DNA from: an uncultured Lachnospiraceae bacterium
GTDB lineage: Bacteria; Bacillota; Clostridia; Lachnospirales; Lachnospiraceae
Assembly: GCA_910584965.1 (NCBI GenBank)
Contig: CAJUDZ010000012.1
Coordinates: forward strand, 38,634-102,633
Length of the DNA stretch: 64,000 nucleotides
Direction: 5' to 3'
The stretch's first letter is position 1. The number at the start of each line of letters is the position of its first letter. The notes beneath the pieces are model-generated. The model ran no database searches. It worked only from the letters and a program-made list of their open reading frames with translations, and was not told where the DNA came from. The position numbers and the translations under genes were made by a program. Positions 9,599 through 18,060 of the stretch are shown here, in pieces.

Positions 9599-10642
9599 AT
9601 GGCAGTACAATTAACGGGGACAAAGCATCATAAAACGGTGATAACGCAGAGCGATTATGCCATTGGGAACAGTGTTGTAAATAAGGATAAAAACAGTTCC
9701 GATTCTGCTCCGGGCAAACGTTCTTTTAATATCGGAGGAGATTCCGACGCGGTCCTGATGCGTAAGGAGATCGCCAGGAGGAGGGCCCAAAAAGCCATCG
9801 AAGACGCCTTTGCCGGAGACCGGAAGGTCAGCAGGGATGTGGAAGTGCGTAAAGAGAGCAATCAGAATCTGCGAAGCGAAATTTCGAGAAAAGTCGGATA
9901 TGTTATGAACTATCAGGAAAAGAAGGCGGAACTCAGAGAGGAATATGCGATCGATGAGAACAGCGAAGAAGACAGAGCGCTCCTTGAGAAACGCGAACAG
10001 TCTTATGCAGATCCCGAAGTCATGCTGACAGAAAAAGAGAAGGAACGTCTTGGTGAGATCGACGAATACGAAGCGAGAGTCAGGGAGATGGACCAGGCCA
10101 GTTTTGCGCTCTGGATTGACAAAAAAACCGGAATTCGGGATATGCAGCTGGACGAACAGGCAGGAATTGCGGCGGTTATAGCGATGCGTCAGGAGCGTTT
10201 AAAGTTTCATGACATGGCGGATGCGCAGAAGTCCGCGAAGAAAATCGAGACGGCGGCGGCCGGGGACGCCATTGATTTGCTGACCGGTGAAGCCAAAGAC
10301 CATATCACGGAGAAACTCGAAGAAAAGCGTGAAGAAGCAAGGGAAAAAGCGGAAGAAGAAGGAAAAAAGGAAGAAAAACTGGAAGCGCAGCGGACGGAAA
10401 AAGAACTGAAACAGGAACAGCTTCAGATGGAGCAGACGGAGAGCAGAGCGGCGGAGGAAGCCAGAATCGAGCAGCAAAGAGAGGCGAGGAAACAGGAAGA
10501 TATTCTGACGGGTGTGGAGAAAAATGCCACGGGTACGGCGTCGTCGTCTTCTCAGACGCGGATAGAAATTAAGCAGATGCTGCATAAGATGAACTTGCTG
10601 GAGGAAGATCTGAAAGGCATGGAAGTTGACGATTCCATATAA
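9599..10642 (+). CDS. Unknown protein with long charged coiled coil
   Basis: I do not recognise this 347-residue protein. It has no signal peptide or membrane segment. The N-terminal 60 residues are polar, the middle is mixed, and residues about 235-300 are almost pure Glu/Lys/Arg/Gln/Ala, a strong coiled-coil prediction. A more weakly charged C-terminus contains another short helix (IKQMLHKMNLLEEDLKGME). A longer frame begins 51 nt upstream, but the start used here follows AGGGGGG by 5 nt. It lies between ilvD and ilvB with short gaps and is probably cotranscribed. Nothing in it suggests amino acid metabolism; a structural or scaffolding role is only a guess. Confidence 0.75.
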   Translation: MAVQLTGTKHHKTVITQSDYAIGNSVVNKDKNSSDSAPGKRSFNIGGDSDAVLMRKEIARRRAQKAIEDAFAGDRKVSRDVEVRKESNQNLRSEISRKVGYVMNYQEKKAELREEYAIDENSEEDRALLEKREQSYADPEVMLTEKEKERLGEIDEYEARVREMDQASFALWIDKKTGIRDMQLDEQAGIAAVIAMRQERLKFHDMADAQKSAKKIETAAAGDAIDLLTGEAKDHITEKLEEKREEAREKAEEEGKKEEKLEAQRTEKELKQEQLQMEQTESRAAEEARIEQQREARKQEDILTGVEKNATGTASSSSQTRIEIKQMLHKMNLLEEDLKGMEVDDSI

Positions 10643-10698
10643 TATCCGGCAGCCCAAAGAGCGCTTTTACAGAAAATGATTTAGCAGGAGGAAAAAGA

Positions 10699-12375
10699 AT
10701 GTTACTGACAGGTGCGGAAATTGTTGTAGAATGTCTGAAAGAACAGGGAGTCGATACCGTGTTCGGTTATCCCGGCGGAACGATTCTGAATGTATATGAC
10801 GCTTTATATAAGCATAGCAATGAGATAACCCATATACTGACATCCCATGAACAGGGGGCAGCGCATGCGGCGGACGGTTATGCGAGAGCGACGGGAAAGG
10901 TCGGCGTCTGCATGGCGACGAGCGGACCGGGGGCCACCAATCTCGTAACCGGTATTGCGACGGCTTATATGGATTCCGTGCCGATGGTAGCGATTACCTG
11001 TAACGTAAATCTGCCTCTGCTCGGAAAGGATTCTTTCCAGGAGGTCGATATCGCCGGCGTGACCATGCCGATCACCAAACACGGTTATATTGTCAAGGAC
11101 GTCAGCATTCTTGCGGATACTATCCGCAAGGCCTTTGCGATTGCCGGAAGCGGCAGGCCGGGGCCGGTGCTTGTGGATATCACGAAAGATGTGACGGCAA
11201 ACCAGTGCGAATATACGAAGATGCCTGCCGCCGGAAAGGTCGTAAAAGAAACCGATAACGAAGCGGATATTGAAAAAGCGGTTGCGCTGATAAAAGAGGC
11301 GGAGAAGCCTTACATATATGTGGGCGGCGGCGCGGTTATTTCAGGTGCATACGAAGAGGTCAGGGAATTTGCGAAGAAGGCAGGCGCTCCCGTCTGTGAT
11401 ACCTTAATGGGAAAAGGGGTTTACGACGGGAATGATCCGTATTATACCGGCATGATCGGCATGCACGGCACGAAAACCTCGAATTTCGGCGTCAGTGAAT
11501 GCGATCTTCTGATTGCGCTGGGCGCCAGATTTTCCGACCGCGTCGTTGGAAATCCGAAAAAATTTGCGGAACACGCCAAAGTGCTTCATATCGATATCGA
11601 TGCGGCCGAAATCGACAAGAATATTCGAACGGACGTTTCGGTCGTGGGCGATCTGAAAGAAGTGCTCCGGGAGATTAACGCAAGGCTTCCCGAACAGGAG
11701 CATGAAGAGTGGCTTGCGCATATTATGGAGTTAAAGAAAAAATACCCGCTGAACTATGATTCTTCCGTCCTGTCCTGTCCGTATATTATGGAAGAGCTGG
11801 ACCGCATTACGGAAGGAAAGGCGATTATAACGACGGATGTGGGACAGCACCAGATGTGGGCGGCACAATACTATAAATACTCGAAACCGCGTACTTTCCT
11901 TTCTTCCGGCGGACTCGGAACGATGGGATACGGTCTGGGCGCGTGTATCGGCGCGAAAGCCGGCAGTCCGGATAAAATTTGTGTCAATATTGCGGGAGAC
12001 GGCTGCTTCAGAATGAACATGAACGAGCTTGCGACGGCCAGCCGGTATAACATTCCGATTATTCAGATTGTAATCAACAACCACGTGCTGGGCATGGTCA
12101 GACAGTGGCAGACTTTGTTCTATGGGAAGCGTTATTCCCAGACTGTTTTACAGGATAAGGTAGATTTCTGTAAAGTGGCGGAAGGACTCGGTTGTGAGGC
12201 GATCCGTGTTACAAAAAAGGAGGAAGTGGCGCCGGCCATTGAAAAAGCGATTGCATTAAAGGCGCCGGTGTTGTTAGACTGCATCATCCCGGAAGACGAT
12301 AAAGTATTCCCGATGGTACCGGCCGGAGCGCCGATCAGCGATGCTTTTGACGCACAGGATCTTGCAGCGGAATGA
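10699..12375 (+). CDS. ilvB: Acetolactate synthase large (catalytic) subunit
   Basis: ThDP- and FAD-dependent condensation of pyruvate with pyruvate or 2-ketobutyrate, the first common step of branched-chain amino acid synthesis. It has 558 residues, with the catalytic Glu in SHEQGAAHAADGYARATG near residue 50 and the ThDP/Mg motif GDGCFRMNMNELATASRYN ending in NN near residue 450. The C-terminal MVPAGAPISD is typical of the biosynthetic enzyme rather than the catabolic AlsS. No ilvN regulatory subunit is in the window, so it must be elsewhere or lacking. GCAGGAGG precedes the ATG. Confidence 0.94.
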   Translation: MLLTGAEIVVECLKEQGVDTVFGYPGGTILNVYDALYKHSNEITHILTSHEQGAAHAADGYARATGKVGVCMATSGPGATNLVTGIATAYMDSVPMVAITCNVNLPLLGKDSFQEVDIAGVTMPITKHGYIVKDVSILADTIRKAFAIAGSGRPGPVLVDITKDVTANQCEYTKMPAAGKVVKETDNEADIEKAVALIKEAEKPYIYVGGGAVISGAYEEVREFAKKAGAPVCDTLMGKGVYDGNDPYYTGMIGMHGTKTSNFGVSECDLLIALGARFSDRVVGNPKKFAEHAKVLHIDIDAAEIDKNIRTDVSVVGDLKEVLREINARLPEQEHEEWLAHIMELKKKYPLNYDSSVLSCPYIMEELDRITEGKAIITTDVGQHQMWAAQYYKYSKPRTFLSSGGLGTMGYGLGACIGAKAGSPDKICVNIAGDGCFRMNMNELATASRYNIPIIQIVINNHVLGMVRQWQTLFYGKRYSQTVLQDKVDFCKVAEGLGCEAIRVTKKEEVAPAIEKAIALKAPVLLDCIIPEDDKVFPMVPAGAPISDAFDAQDLAAE

Positions 12376-12382
12376 TTTGGTT

Positions 12383-13780
12383 ATGAAAAGACATCTGTTT
12401 AGAAATATTTTCGTCTTATCGCTGATTGTTATTGCGCAGTTTGCCATTGCGTATGTCGGTCTGGCGTTTTATTACCGGAACGCGTTCGAGTACGGTACAT
12501 GGATTAATCATATCTACTGTACCGGAAAGAACATCGAAGAAGTGAATCAGGAACTGATCGAACAATATGGCTATGAAGGCATTACGATTTACGATAAAGA
12601 GCAGAATGCGTATCAGATCGCGGCGGGAGATATCCAGTACCGGTATGATTTCAGAGAATCCCTGGAGGCTTATCTGGACAGACAGGACGCATGGCTCTGG
12701 GTGGACAGTTTATGGAAGATCCGGGAAGAAGAAATCAGTCCGGTCATTTCCTATAATGAAGCGGCTTTTGAACAATGCTTTGAATCAATGCCTTTTTTGG
12801 CGGAAAAAGCGCGGGATGACAGACAGTTTGCCATTATCAGGACGGAGCGGGGGTTTGAACTGTTAAACGAACGGAGCGGCGTGCTGGATGTGGAGAAAGC
12901 AAGACAGGCCATTGCCGAAGCGGTGCAAAACGGGGATACCGTGGTATCGCTGGTGGAGGCCGGCTGCTATTATGATATGGAACTGACGGAAGAAATGCTG
13001 AATACGAAACGCCAGTGGGAGCAGTTACAGGACTTTCAGAACTGCCGTATCGTTTATCAGATGGGAGAAGAGCTGATACCGGTAGATTCTTCCGTTGTGT
13101 GCGACTGGATTCTGTTAAATGAAGACGGCAGTTTTGCCCTGGATAATACCGGAACGCTGCAGATCAGGGAAGATGCCATAAAGGAATTTATTGCGGGACT
13201 GGCGGCGCAGTATGACACGGTAGGAGGCGCCAGGCAGTTTCGGACAACGAACCGCGGCATGATCACGATAGAAGGCGGTATCTACGGGAATAAGCTCGAT
13301 CAGGAAACGGAAATCGCCTATCTGACGGAGGCTTTTTTTGCAAAAAAAGAAGAGGTACATACGCCCGCATATCTGCAGAGTGCGATGAAGCAGGGAAAAG
13401 ATGATATCGGAAACACCTATGTGGAAATCGATATGGGCGAACAGATGATGTATTATTACCGGGACGGAGAACTGCAGGTCGAAACGCCTGTCGTTACAGG
13501 AAATACGTCAAGACGTATGGGAACGCCTTCCGGCGTCAATTATGTGTATCAGAAACAGACAGACCGCATTCTGCGCGGAGAGGGTTATGCTTCCCATGTC
13601 AATTTCTGGATGCCCGTCAAGGGAAATATCGGAATCCATGATGCTTCCTGGCGGAGCAAATACGGCGGTACCATTTATCAGACCAACGGTTCCCACGGCT
13701 GTATCAATACGCCTTATCAGGCGATGGCGCAGATTTATGACATGGTTGAAGTCGGAACGCCGGTGGTGATGTATTACTGA
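12383..13780 (+). CDS. L,D-transpeptidase (YkuD) with peptidoglycan-binding-like region
   Basis: Predicted wall cross-linking enzyme forming 3-3 peptide bridges or anchoring proteins. The 465-residue protein has a basic N-terminus and one membrane segment (about 7-30), then a long extracytoplasmic region resembling the PG_binding_4-YkuD architecture. The catalytic YkuD domain is in the last 130 residues. It ends with GIHDASW and SHGCINTP, giving the catalytic His and Cys (Cys near residue 440). The frame could extend 42 nt upstream into ilvB, but the ATG 7 nt after the ilvB stop gives a proper signal anchor, so translational coupling is likely. It is odd to find a wall enzyme tied to ilvB. 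Confidence 0.88.
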   Translation: MKRHLFRNIFVLSLIVIAQFAIAYVGLAFYYRNAFEYGTWINHIYCTGKNIEEVNQELIEQYGYEGITIYDKEQNAYQIAAGDIQYRYDFRESLEAYLDRQDAWLWVDSLWKIREEEISPVISYNEAAFEQCFESMPFLAEKARDDRQFAIIRTERGFELLNERSGVLDVEKARQAIAEAVQNGDTVVSLVEAGCYYDMELTEEMLNTKRQWEQLQDFQNCRIVYQMGEELIPVDSSVVCDWILLNEDGSFALDNTGTLQIREDAIKEFIAGLAAQYDTVGGARQFRTTNRGMITIEGGIYGNKLDQETEIAYLTEAFFAKKEEVHTPAYLQSAMKQGKDDIGNTYVEIDMGEQMMYYYRDGELQVETPVVTGNTSRRMGTPSGVNYVYQKQTDRILRGEGYASHVNFWMPVKGNIGIHDASWRSKYGGTIYQTNGSHGCINTPYQAMAQIYDMVEVGTPVVMYY

Positions 13781-13811
13781 GAACCAATTCGGAATTTTTT
13801 TAATATGGTAA

Positions 13812-13840
13812 TTGACTAAAGCGGCCATTAAATGTAAAAT
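13812..13840 (+). promoter_or_regulatory. Sigma-A promoter for serC-serA
   Basis: TTGACT and TAAAAT are separated by exactly 17 nt, about 44 nt upstream of the serC start. Confidence 0.7.
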
Positions 13841-13883
13841 AGCATTTAGTTTACAAATTTAAAGATGAGTGGAGGAGAAAAGA

Positions 13884-14972
13884 GTGGCAAGAGTATATAA
13901 CTTTTCGGCGGGTCCGGCAGTTCTGCCTGAGGAAGTGCTGAAAGAAGCGGCGGAGGAAATGTTAGATTATAAAGGAACCGGCATGTCCGTGATGGAGATG
14001 AGCCATCGTTCCAAAGCCTACGACGCGATTATCAAAGAAGCGGAAGCGGATCTGAGGACGCTGTTAAATATTCCGGATAACTATAAAGTGTTGTTTTTGC
14101 AGGGCGGTGCGAGCCTGATCTTTGCATCCGTGCCGATGAATCTGATGAAAAACCGTAAGGCCGGATACATAGTGACAGGACAGTGGGCAAAAAAAGCATT
14201 TGCGGAAGCTAAAATGTACGGGGAAGCGGTAGAACTTGCCTCTTCCGCGGATAAGACTTTTTCCTATATTCCCGACTGTTCCGATCTGCCGGTAACGGAC
14301 GATATGGATTATGTCTATATCTGTGAAAACAATACCATTTATGGAACCAAATTCCACACCCTGCCGGATACGAAAGGCAAAATTCTTGTTTCGGATGTCT
14401 CTTCCTGTTTCCTGTCAGAGCCGATGGATGTGACCAAATATGGCATGATCTATGCGGGCGTGCAGAAAAATGTCGGACCGGCCGGCACACAGGTCGTTAT
14501 TATCAGAGAAGATCTGCTGCGCGAAGACGTTCTTCCGGGAACTCCCACCATGATGAATTATAAAGTGCAGGCGGATAGCGATTCCCTGTATAATACGCCG
14601 CCGAGTTACGGTATTTATATCTGCGGTAAAGTGTTCAAGTGGCTGTTAAAGAACGGCGGACTTGAGGCGATGAAAGAACTGAATGAGAAGAAAGCAAAGA
14701 TTTTATATGATTTTCTGGATGAAAGCAGTCTGTTTAAAGGAACCGTCAGAAAAGAGGACCGTTCCCTGATGAATGTGCCTTTCGTAACCGGAAACGATGA
14801 AATGGATGCAAAATTCATTAAGGCGGCGGAAGCGGCCGGATTCGTCAATCTGAAAGGCCACCGCAGCGTTGGCGGCATGCGCGCGAGCATTTATAATGCA
14901 ATGCCGGTTGAGGGCGTGGAAAAGCTCGTCGCATTCATGAAAGAATTTGAGAAGAATGAAGGAAATCATTAA
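13884..14972 (+). CDS. serC: Phosphoserine aminotransferase
   Basis: PLP enzyme converting 3-phosphohydroxypyruvate to phosphoserine (and serving pyridoxal synthesis in some bacteria). The 362-residue product begins ARVYNFSAGPAVLPEEVL, the family N-terminus. The PLP-lysine lies in YAGVQKNVGPAGTQ. The start is GTG, 6 nt after GGAGGAG; an in-frame GTG 15 nt upstream overlaps that site and is less likely. It is transcribed with serA from the promoter upstream. The C-terminal RSVGGMRASIYNAMP motif is intact. Confidence 0.96.
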   Translation: MARVYNFSAGPAVLPEEVLKEAAEEMLDYKGTGMSVMEMSHRSKAYDAIIKEAEADLRTLLNIPDNYKVLFLQGGASLIFASVPMNLMKNRKAGYIVTGQWAKKAFAEAKMYGEAVELASSADKTFSYIPDCSDLPVTDDMDYVYICENNTIYGTKFHTLPDTKGKILVSDVSSCFLSEPMDVTKYGMIYAGVQKNVGPAGTQVVIIREDLLREDVLPGTPTMMNYKVQADSDSLYNTPPSYGIYICGKVFKWLLKNGGLEAMKELNEKKAKILYDFLDESSLFKGTVRKEDRSLMNVPFVTGNDEMDAKFIKAAEAAGFVNLKGHRSVGGMRASIYNAMPVEGVEKLVAFMKEFEKNEGNH

Positions 14973-15025
14973 GCTCGAAAATACCCGCCGGGTGTGGTTA
15001 GTCTGAAAGGAGAATAACGATAAAG

Positions 15026-16189
15026 ATGTTCAAATATTTATGTTTAAATCCCATTTCCAAAGTGGGAACCGAGAAATTCAGCAAGGAGTACGTGCAGACC
15101 GAAAACATTGCCGAGGCTGACGGCATTTTGGTCAGAAGCGCGGCGATGCACGATATGGAGCTGCCTGAAAACCTGCTTGCCGTTGCGCGGGCGGGCGCTG
15201 GCGTCAACAATATTCCGCTTGAAAAATGTGCGGAAAAGGGTATTGTCGTATTCAATACGCCGGGTGCCAATGCGAACGGCGTTAAAGAACTTGTTATTGC
15301 GGGTATGCTGCTCGCTTCCAGGGATGTTGTCGGCGGAATCCGGTGGGTCATCGACAACCGGGACAAAGAGGATATCGGGAAAGCGGCGGAAAAGGCAAAG
15401 AAGAATTTTGCGGGAACGGAAGTGCGGGACAAGAAACTGGGCATCATCGGTCTTGGCGCGATCGGCGTCAAGGTGGCCAATGTGGCGAAATATCTCGGCA
15501 TGGAAGTATATGGTTACGACCCTTATGTTTCCGTGGATGCTGCATGGAACTTAAACCGTGACGTCAAACATGCGCTGAGCGTGGATGAAATCTATGAAAA
15601 CTGCGATATCATTACCATTCATGTGCCGCTGATGGATGCGACAAAGGGAATGATCAGCAAAGAAGCCATTGCCAAAATGAAGGACGGCGTGATTCTCTTA
15701 AATTTTGCGAGAGATCTGCTGGTAGACGAGAAGGCCGTTCTGGAAGGGATCACCGGAGGAAAAATCCGTAAATATGTAACCGATTTCCCCAATCCGGTAA
15801 CGGCGGGAAAAGAAGGATGTATCGTGATTCCGCATCTCGGCGCTTCCACGGAAGAATCCGAAGATAACTGTGCCAAAATGGCGGTGGAAGAGATGATGGA
15901 CTATCTGGAAAACGGCAATATCATCAACAGCGTCAACTATCCGAAATGTGACATGGGAATCTGCACACAGGCGGGACGCGTTGCGATTTTCCATAAGAAT
16001 ATTGCGAACATGATTACCAAGTTTACAGCATGTTTCGGCGATAACGGCATCAATATTTCGGATATGACCAATAAGTCCAAAGGAGAAGTGGCTTACACAA
16101 TGCTGGATATCGAAGCGCCGGCGTCCGACGAAATGATTCAGACGCTGTCTTCCATTCCGGGCGTATTCCGCGTGAGAGTGATTAAATAG
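15026..16189 (+). CDS. serA: D-3-phosphoglycerate dehydrogenase
   Basis: NAD-dependent first step of serine synthesis. At 387 residues it has the catalytic and Rossmann domains (GIIGLGAIGVKVANVAKYLG near 143-162) plus a C-terminal ACT domain (about 320-387) without the intervening ASB domain of longer SerA proteins. The catalytic His is in PHLGASTEES. The usual ARGGLVD is ARDLLVD here, a variation at a position that normally carries Gly-Gly. The ACT domain suggests serine feedback control. GAAAGGAG precedes the ATG. It is the second gene after serC and ends at a strong terminator. Confidence 0.95.
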   Translation: MFKYLCLNPISKVGTEKFSKEYVQTENIAEADGILVRSAAMHDMELPENLLAVARAGAGVNNIPLEKCAEKGIVVFNTPGANANGVKELVIAGMLLASRDVVGGIRWVIDNRDKEDIGKAAEKAKKNFAGTEVRDKKLGIIGLGAIGVKVANVAKYLGMEVYGYDPYVSVDAAWNLNRDVKHALSVDEIYENCDIITIHVPLMDATKGMISKEAIAKMKDGVILLNFARDLLVDEKAVLEGITGGKIRKYVTDFPNPVTAGKEGCIVIPHLGASTEESEDNCAKMAVEEMMDYLENGNIINSVNYPKCDMGICTQAGRVAIFHKNIANMITKFTACFGDNGINISDMTNKSKGEVAYTMLDIEAPASDEMIQTLSSIPGVFRVRVIK

Positions 16190-16215
16190 AAAATTGTCTC
16201 CTTAAAAAGAAAAAG

Positions 16216-16251
16216 CTTCCCTGTCGTTTGAAACGACAGGGAAGTTTTTTT
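16216..16251. terminator. Strong terminator after serA
   Basis: A 14-bp arm CTTCCCTGTCGTTT (16216-16229) pairs perfectly with 16231-16244 and is followed by T7. An A-rich run before it makes it usable on the minus strand as well, for the convergent small gene. Confidence 0.88.
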
Positions 16252-16307
16252 CTTTAAAAACTGCAGCGGTTTTAACCATTTCCCCAATTGCCGTCCGGCA
16301 GCTTTTT

Positions 16308-16562
16308 TTAGAACGGATTGCCGTTTTTCAGTTCCGACTGGAACTGTTCTTCTGCCTTGACGGCCACTTCACTGGCGAGATCCATATAAAGAATGAAAAT
16401 GTCTTCAACGGACATTCCTTTTTCTTTCGCGATTTCTTCCATAACCGGTTTCAGCGTTTCCAGCTGAAAGGAGACCGGTGTTTTCTGCGGGTCAATATCG
16501 GCCAGCGTTTTTTCCGCATAAGCATTGATTTTACGGAGAATTTCCATATTTTCCGGCGTCAT
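16308..16562 (-). CDS. Small acidic protein of unknown function
   Basis: I do not recognise this 84-residue protein. It is soluble, acidic and predicted helical (MTPENMEILRKINAYAEKTL at the start), with no Cys motif or membrane segment. The frame extends 24 nt upstream, but the ATG used here stands 9 nt from AAGGA, whereas the upstream ATGs abut or precede it. It is a single gene, divergent from the DUF1015 gene and convergent with serA. Codon use resembles the neighbours, so it looks real. Confidence 0.6.
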   Translation of the reverse strand: MTPENMEILRKINAYAEKTLADIDPQKTPVSFQLETLKPVMEEIAKEKGMSVEDIFILYMDLASEVAVKAEEQFQSELKNGNPF

Positions 16563-16621
16563 AACGATCATTCCTTTCTGATGCAAAATAGCAATGTAAT
16601 ATATATTTTAGCATTGAATGC

Positions 16622-16650
16622 TTGTGCTGTACAGGCATTTTTGATAAAAT
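16622..16650 (+). promoter_or_regulatory. Putative sigma-A promoter for the DUF1015 gene
   Basis: TTGTGC and TAAAAT with a 17-nt spacer lie about 35 nt before the ATG. Confidence 0.5.
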
Positions 16651-16685
16651 GAAATGGATAAAAATACAGGGAAGCAGGTAAAAGG

Positions 16686-17942
16686 ATGGCTGATATTATT
16701 CCATTTAGGGCTTTACGGCCAAGAGAGGATCTGGCTGAAAAGATAGCGGCATTGCCGTATGATGTATACAACAGAAAAGAGGCGCGGGAGAAGACCGCGG
16801 GCGACACGCTTTCTTTTCTGCGTGTCGACAGGCCGGAGACGCAGTTCCCGGAAGACTATGATATGTATGCGCCGGAAGTTTATGAAAGGGCGCGGGAAAT
16901 GCTGGAAGAGATGACAAAGCGGGGCGAATTTGTCATGGAAGATGCGCCGGCTTATTATGTTTATGAACTCGTTATGAACGGGCGTTCTCAGACGGGAATC
17001 TGTGCCTGTGCTTCCGTGGACGATTACGAAAATGAGATTATTAAAAAGCATGAGAATACAAGGGCGGAGAAGGAAGCCGACAGAATCCGCCATGTGGATA
17101 TCTGCAATGCGCAGACCGGCCCCATATTTCTGACTTACCGGAGAAGAGGAGACATTCAGGCAGAGGTGGAGAAGGCCATGAAGAAAGCGCCGCTGTATGA
17201 TTTTACGGCCGATGACGGCATTGTGCACCGGGTCTGGCGCATTGATGAAGCGGCGTCGGTTGCGGCGGTCAGAGAAGGATTTGCCAAAGTGGATGCGGTC
17301 TATATAGCGGACGGGCATCATAGATGTGCTTCCGCCGTCAGGGTTTCGCAGAAACGCCGGGAAGAAAATCCCGGGTTTACGGGACGGGAGGAATTTAATT
17401 ATTTTCTGTCCGTGATTTTTCCCGATGATCAGCTTATGATTATGGATTATAACAGGGTAATCAAATCCCTGAACGGGTACACGGAAGAAGAATTTCTGGA
17501 AAAAGTGAGCGAAATATTTGAGACGGAGAAGGCCGGTGACACGCCATGCCGTCCCGCGAAAAAAGGCGAGATGGGAATGTATCTGAAAGATACCTGGTAC
17601 CGGCTTACGGTCAGAACGGAAATGCTGACAGGAGATCCGGTGAAAGATCTGGATGTATCGGTTTTACAGAATGAGCTGTTCACGCCGGTGCTTGGCATTT
17701 TGGATCCCAAGAACGACGGGCGCATTGATTTTGTCGGAGGAATCCGAGGACTTCATGAGCTGGAACAAAGAGTGAAGACAGACTGCAAGGCGGCTTTTGC
17801 CATGTATCCGACGGACATCCATGAACTGTTTGCCGTTTCCGATGCCGGAAAGCTGATGCCGCCGAAATCCACGTGGTTTGAGCCGAAACTGCGAAGCGGC
17901 ATTTTCATTCATTCGCTCGATGAGCGTCAGGACGGGCGCTGA
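16686..17942 (+). CDS. DUF1015 family protein
   Basis: A 418-residue soluble protein of the DUF1015 family. It begins ADIIPFRALRPREDLAEKIA, followed by LPYDVYNRKEA and DTLSFLRVDRPE, the recognisable family opening. The central KKHENTRAEKEADR and IADGHHRCASAVR motifs contain conserved His, Arg and Asp residues that look catalytic or phosphate-binding. DUF1015 genes are often beside serA/serC, as here, so a link to serine or phosphoserine metabolism is a reasonable inference. The biochemical role should be taken as unproven. The ATG follows AAGCAGG by 7 nt; a nearer AAAGG is too close to act. Confidence 0.85.
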   Translation: MADIIPFRALRPREDLAEKIAALPYDVYNRKEAREKTAGDTLSFLRVDRPETQFPEDYDMYAPEVYERAREMLEEMTKRGEFVMEDAPAYYVYELVMNGRSQTGICACASVDDYENEIIKKHENTRAEKEADRIRHVDICNAQTGPIFLTYRRRGDIQAEVEKAMKKAPLYDFTADDGIVHRVWRIDEAASVAAVREGFAKVDAVYIADGHHRCASAVRVSQKRREENPGFTGREEFNYFLSVIFPDDQLMIMDYNRVIKSLNGYTEEEFLEKVSEIFETEKAGDTPCRPAKKGEMGMYLKDTWYRLTVRTEMLTGDPVKDLDVSVLQNELFTPVLGILDPKNDGRIDFVGGIRGLHELEQRVKTDCKAAFAMYPTDIHELFAVSDAGKLMPPKSTWFEPKLRSGIFIHSLDERQDGR

Positions 17943-17989
17943 GTCTCGCGGCGGGGACGGCCTGCGGCGTATCTTCATGATTTGAAATG

Positions 17990-18018
17990 ATATAAGGAAT
18001 ATAAGGGGTATAAGGCGG
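17990..18018 (+). repeat. Three short tandem TATAAGG-type repeats
   Basis: Three units of about 9 nt, each containing TATAAGG (TATAAGGAA, TATAAGGGG, TATAAGGCG), lie in the leader between DUF1015 and glgB. The function is unknown; they could be chance or a regulator site. Confidence 0.45.
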
Positions 18019-18060
18019 TATTATCGAGGTCAGAGGAAAGCAGAAAGGAGCTTCAAATCG

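Noticed and set aside
4974..10698. T-box or leader-peptide attenuation of leuB, ilvD or ilvB
   Set aside because: The gaps are short and contain neither a T-box consensus nor a Leu/Val/Ile-rich leader peptide.
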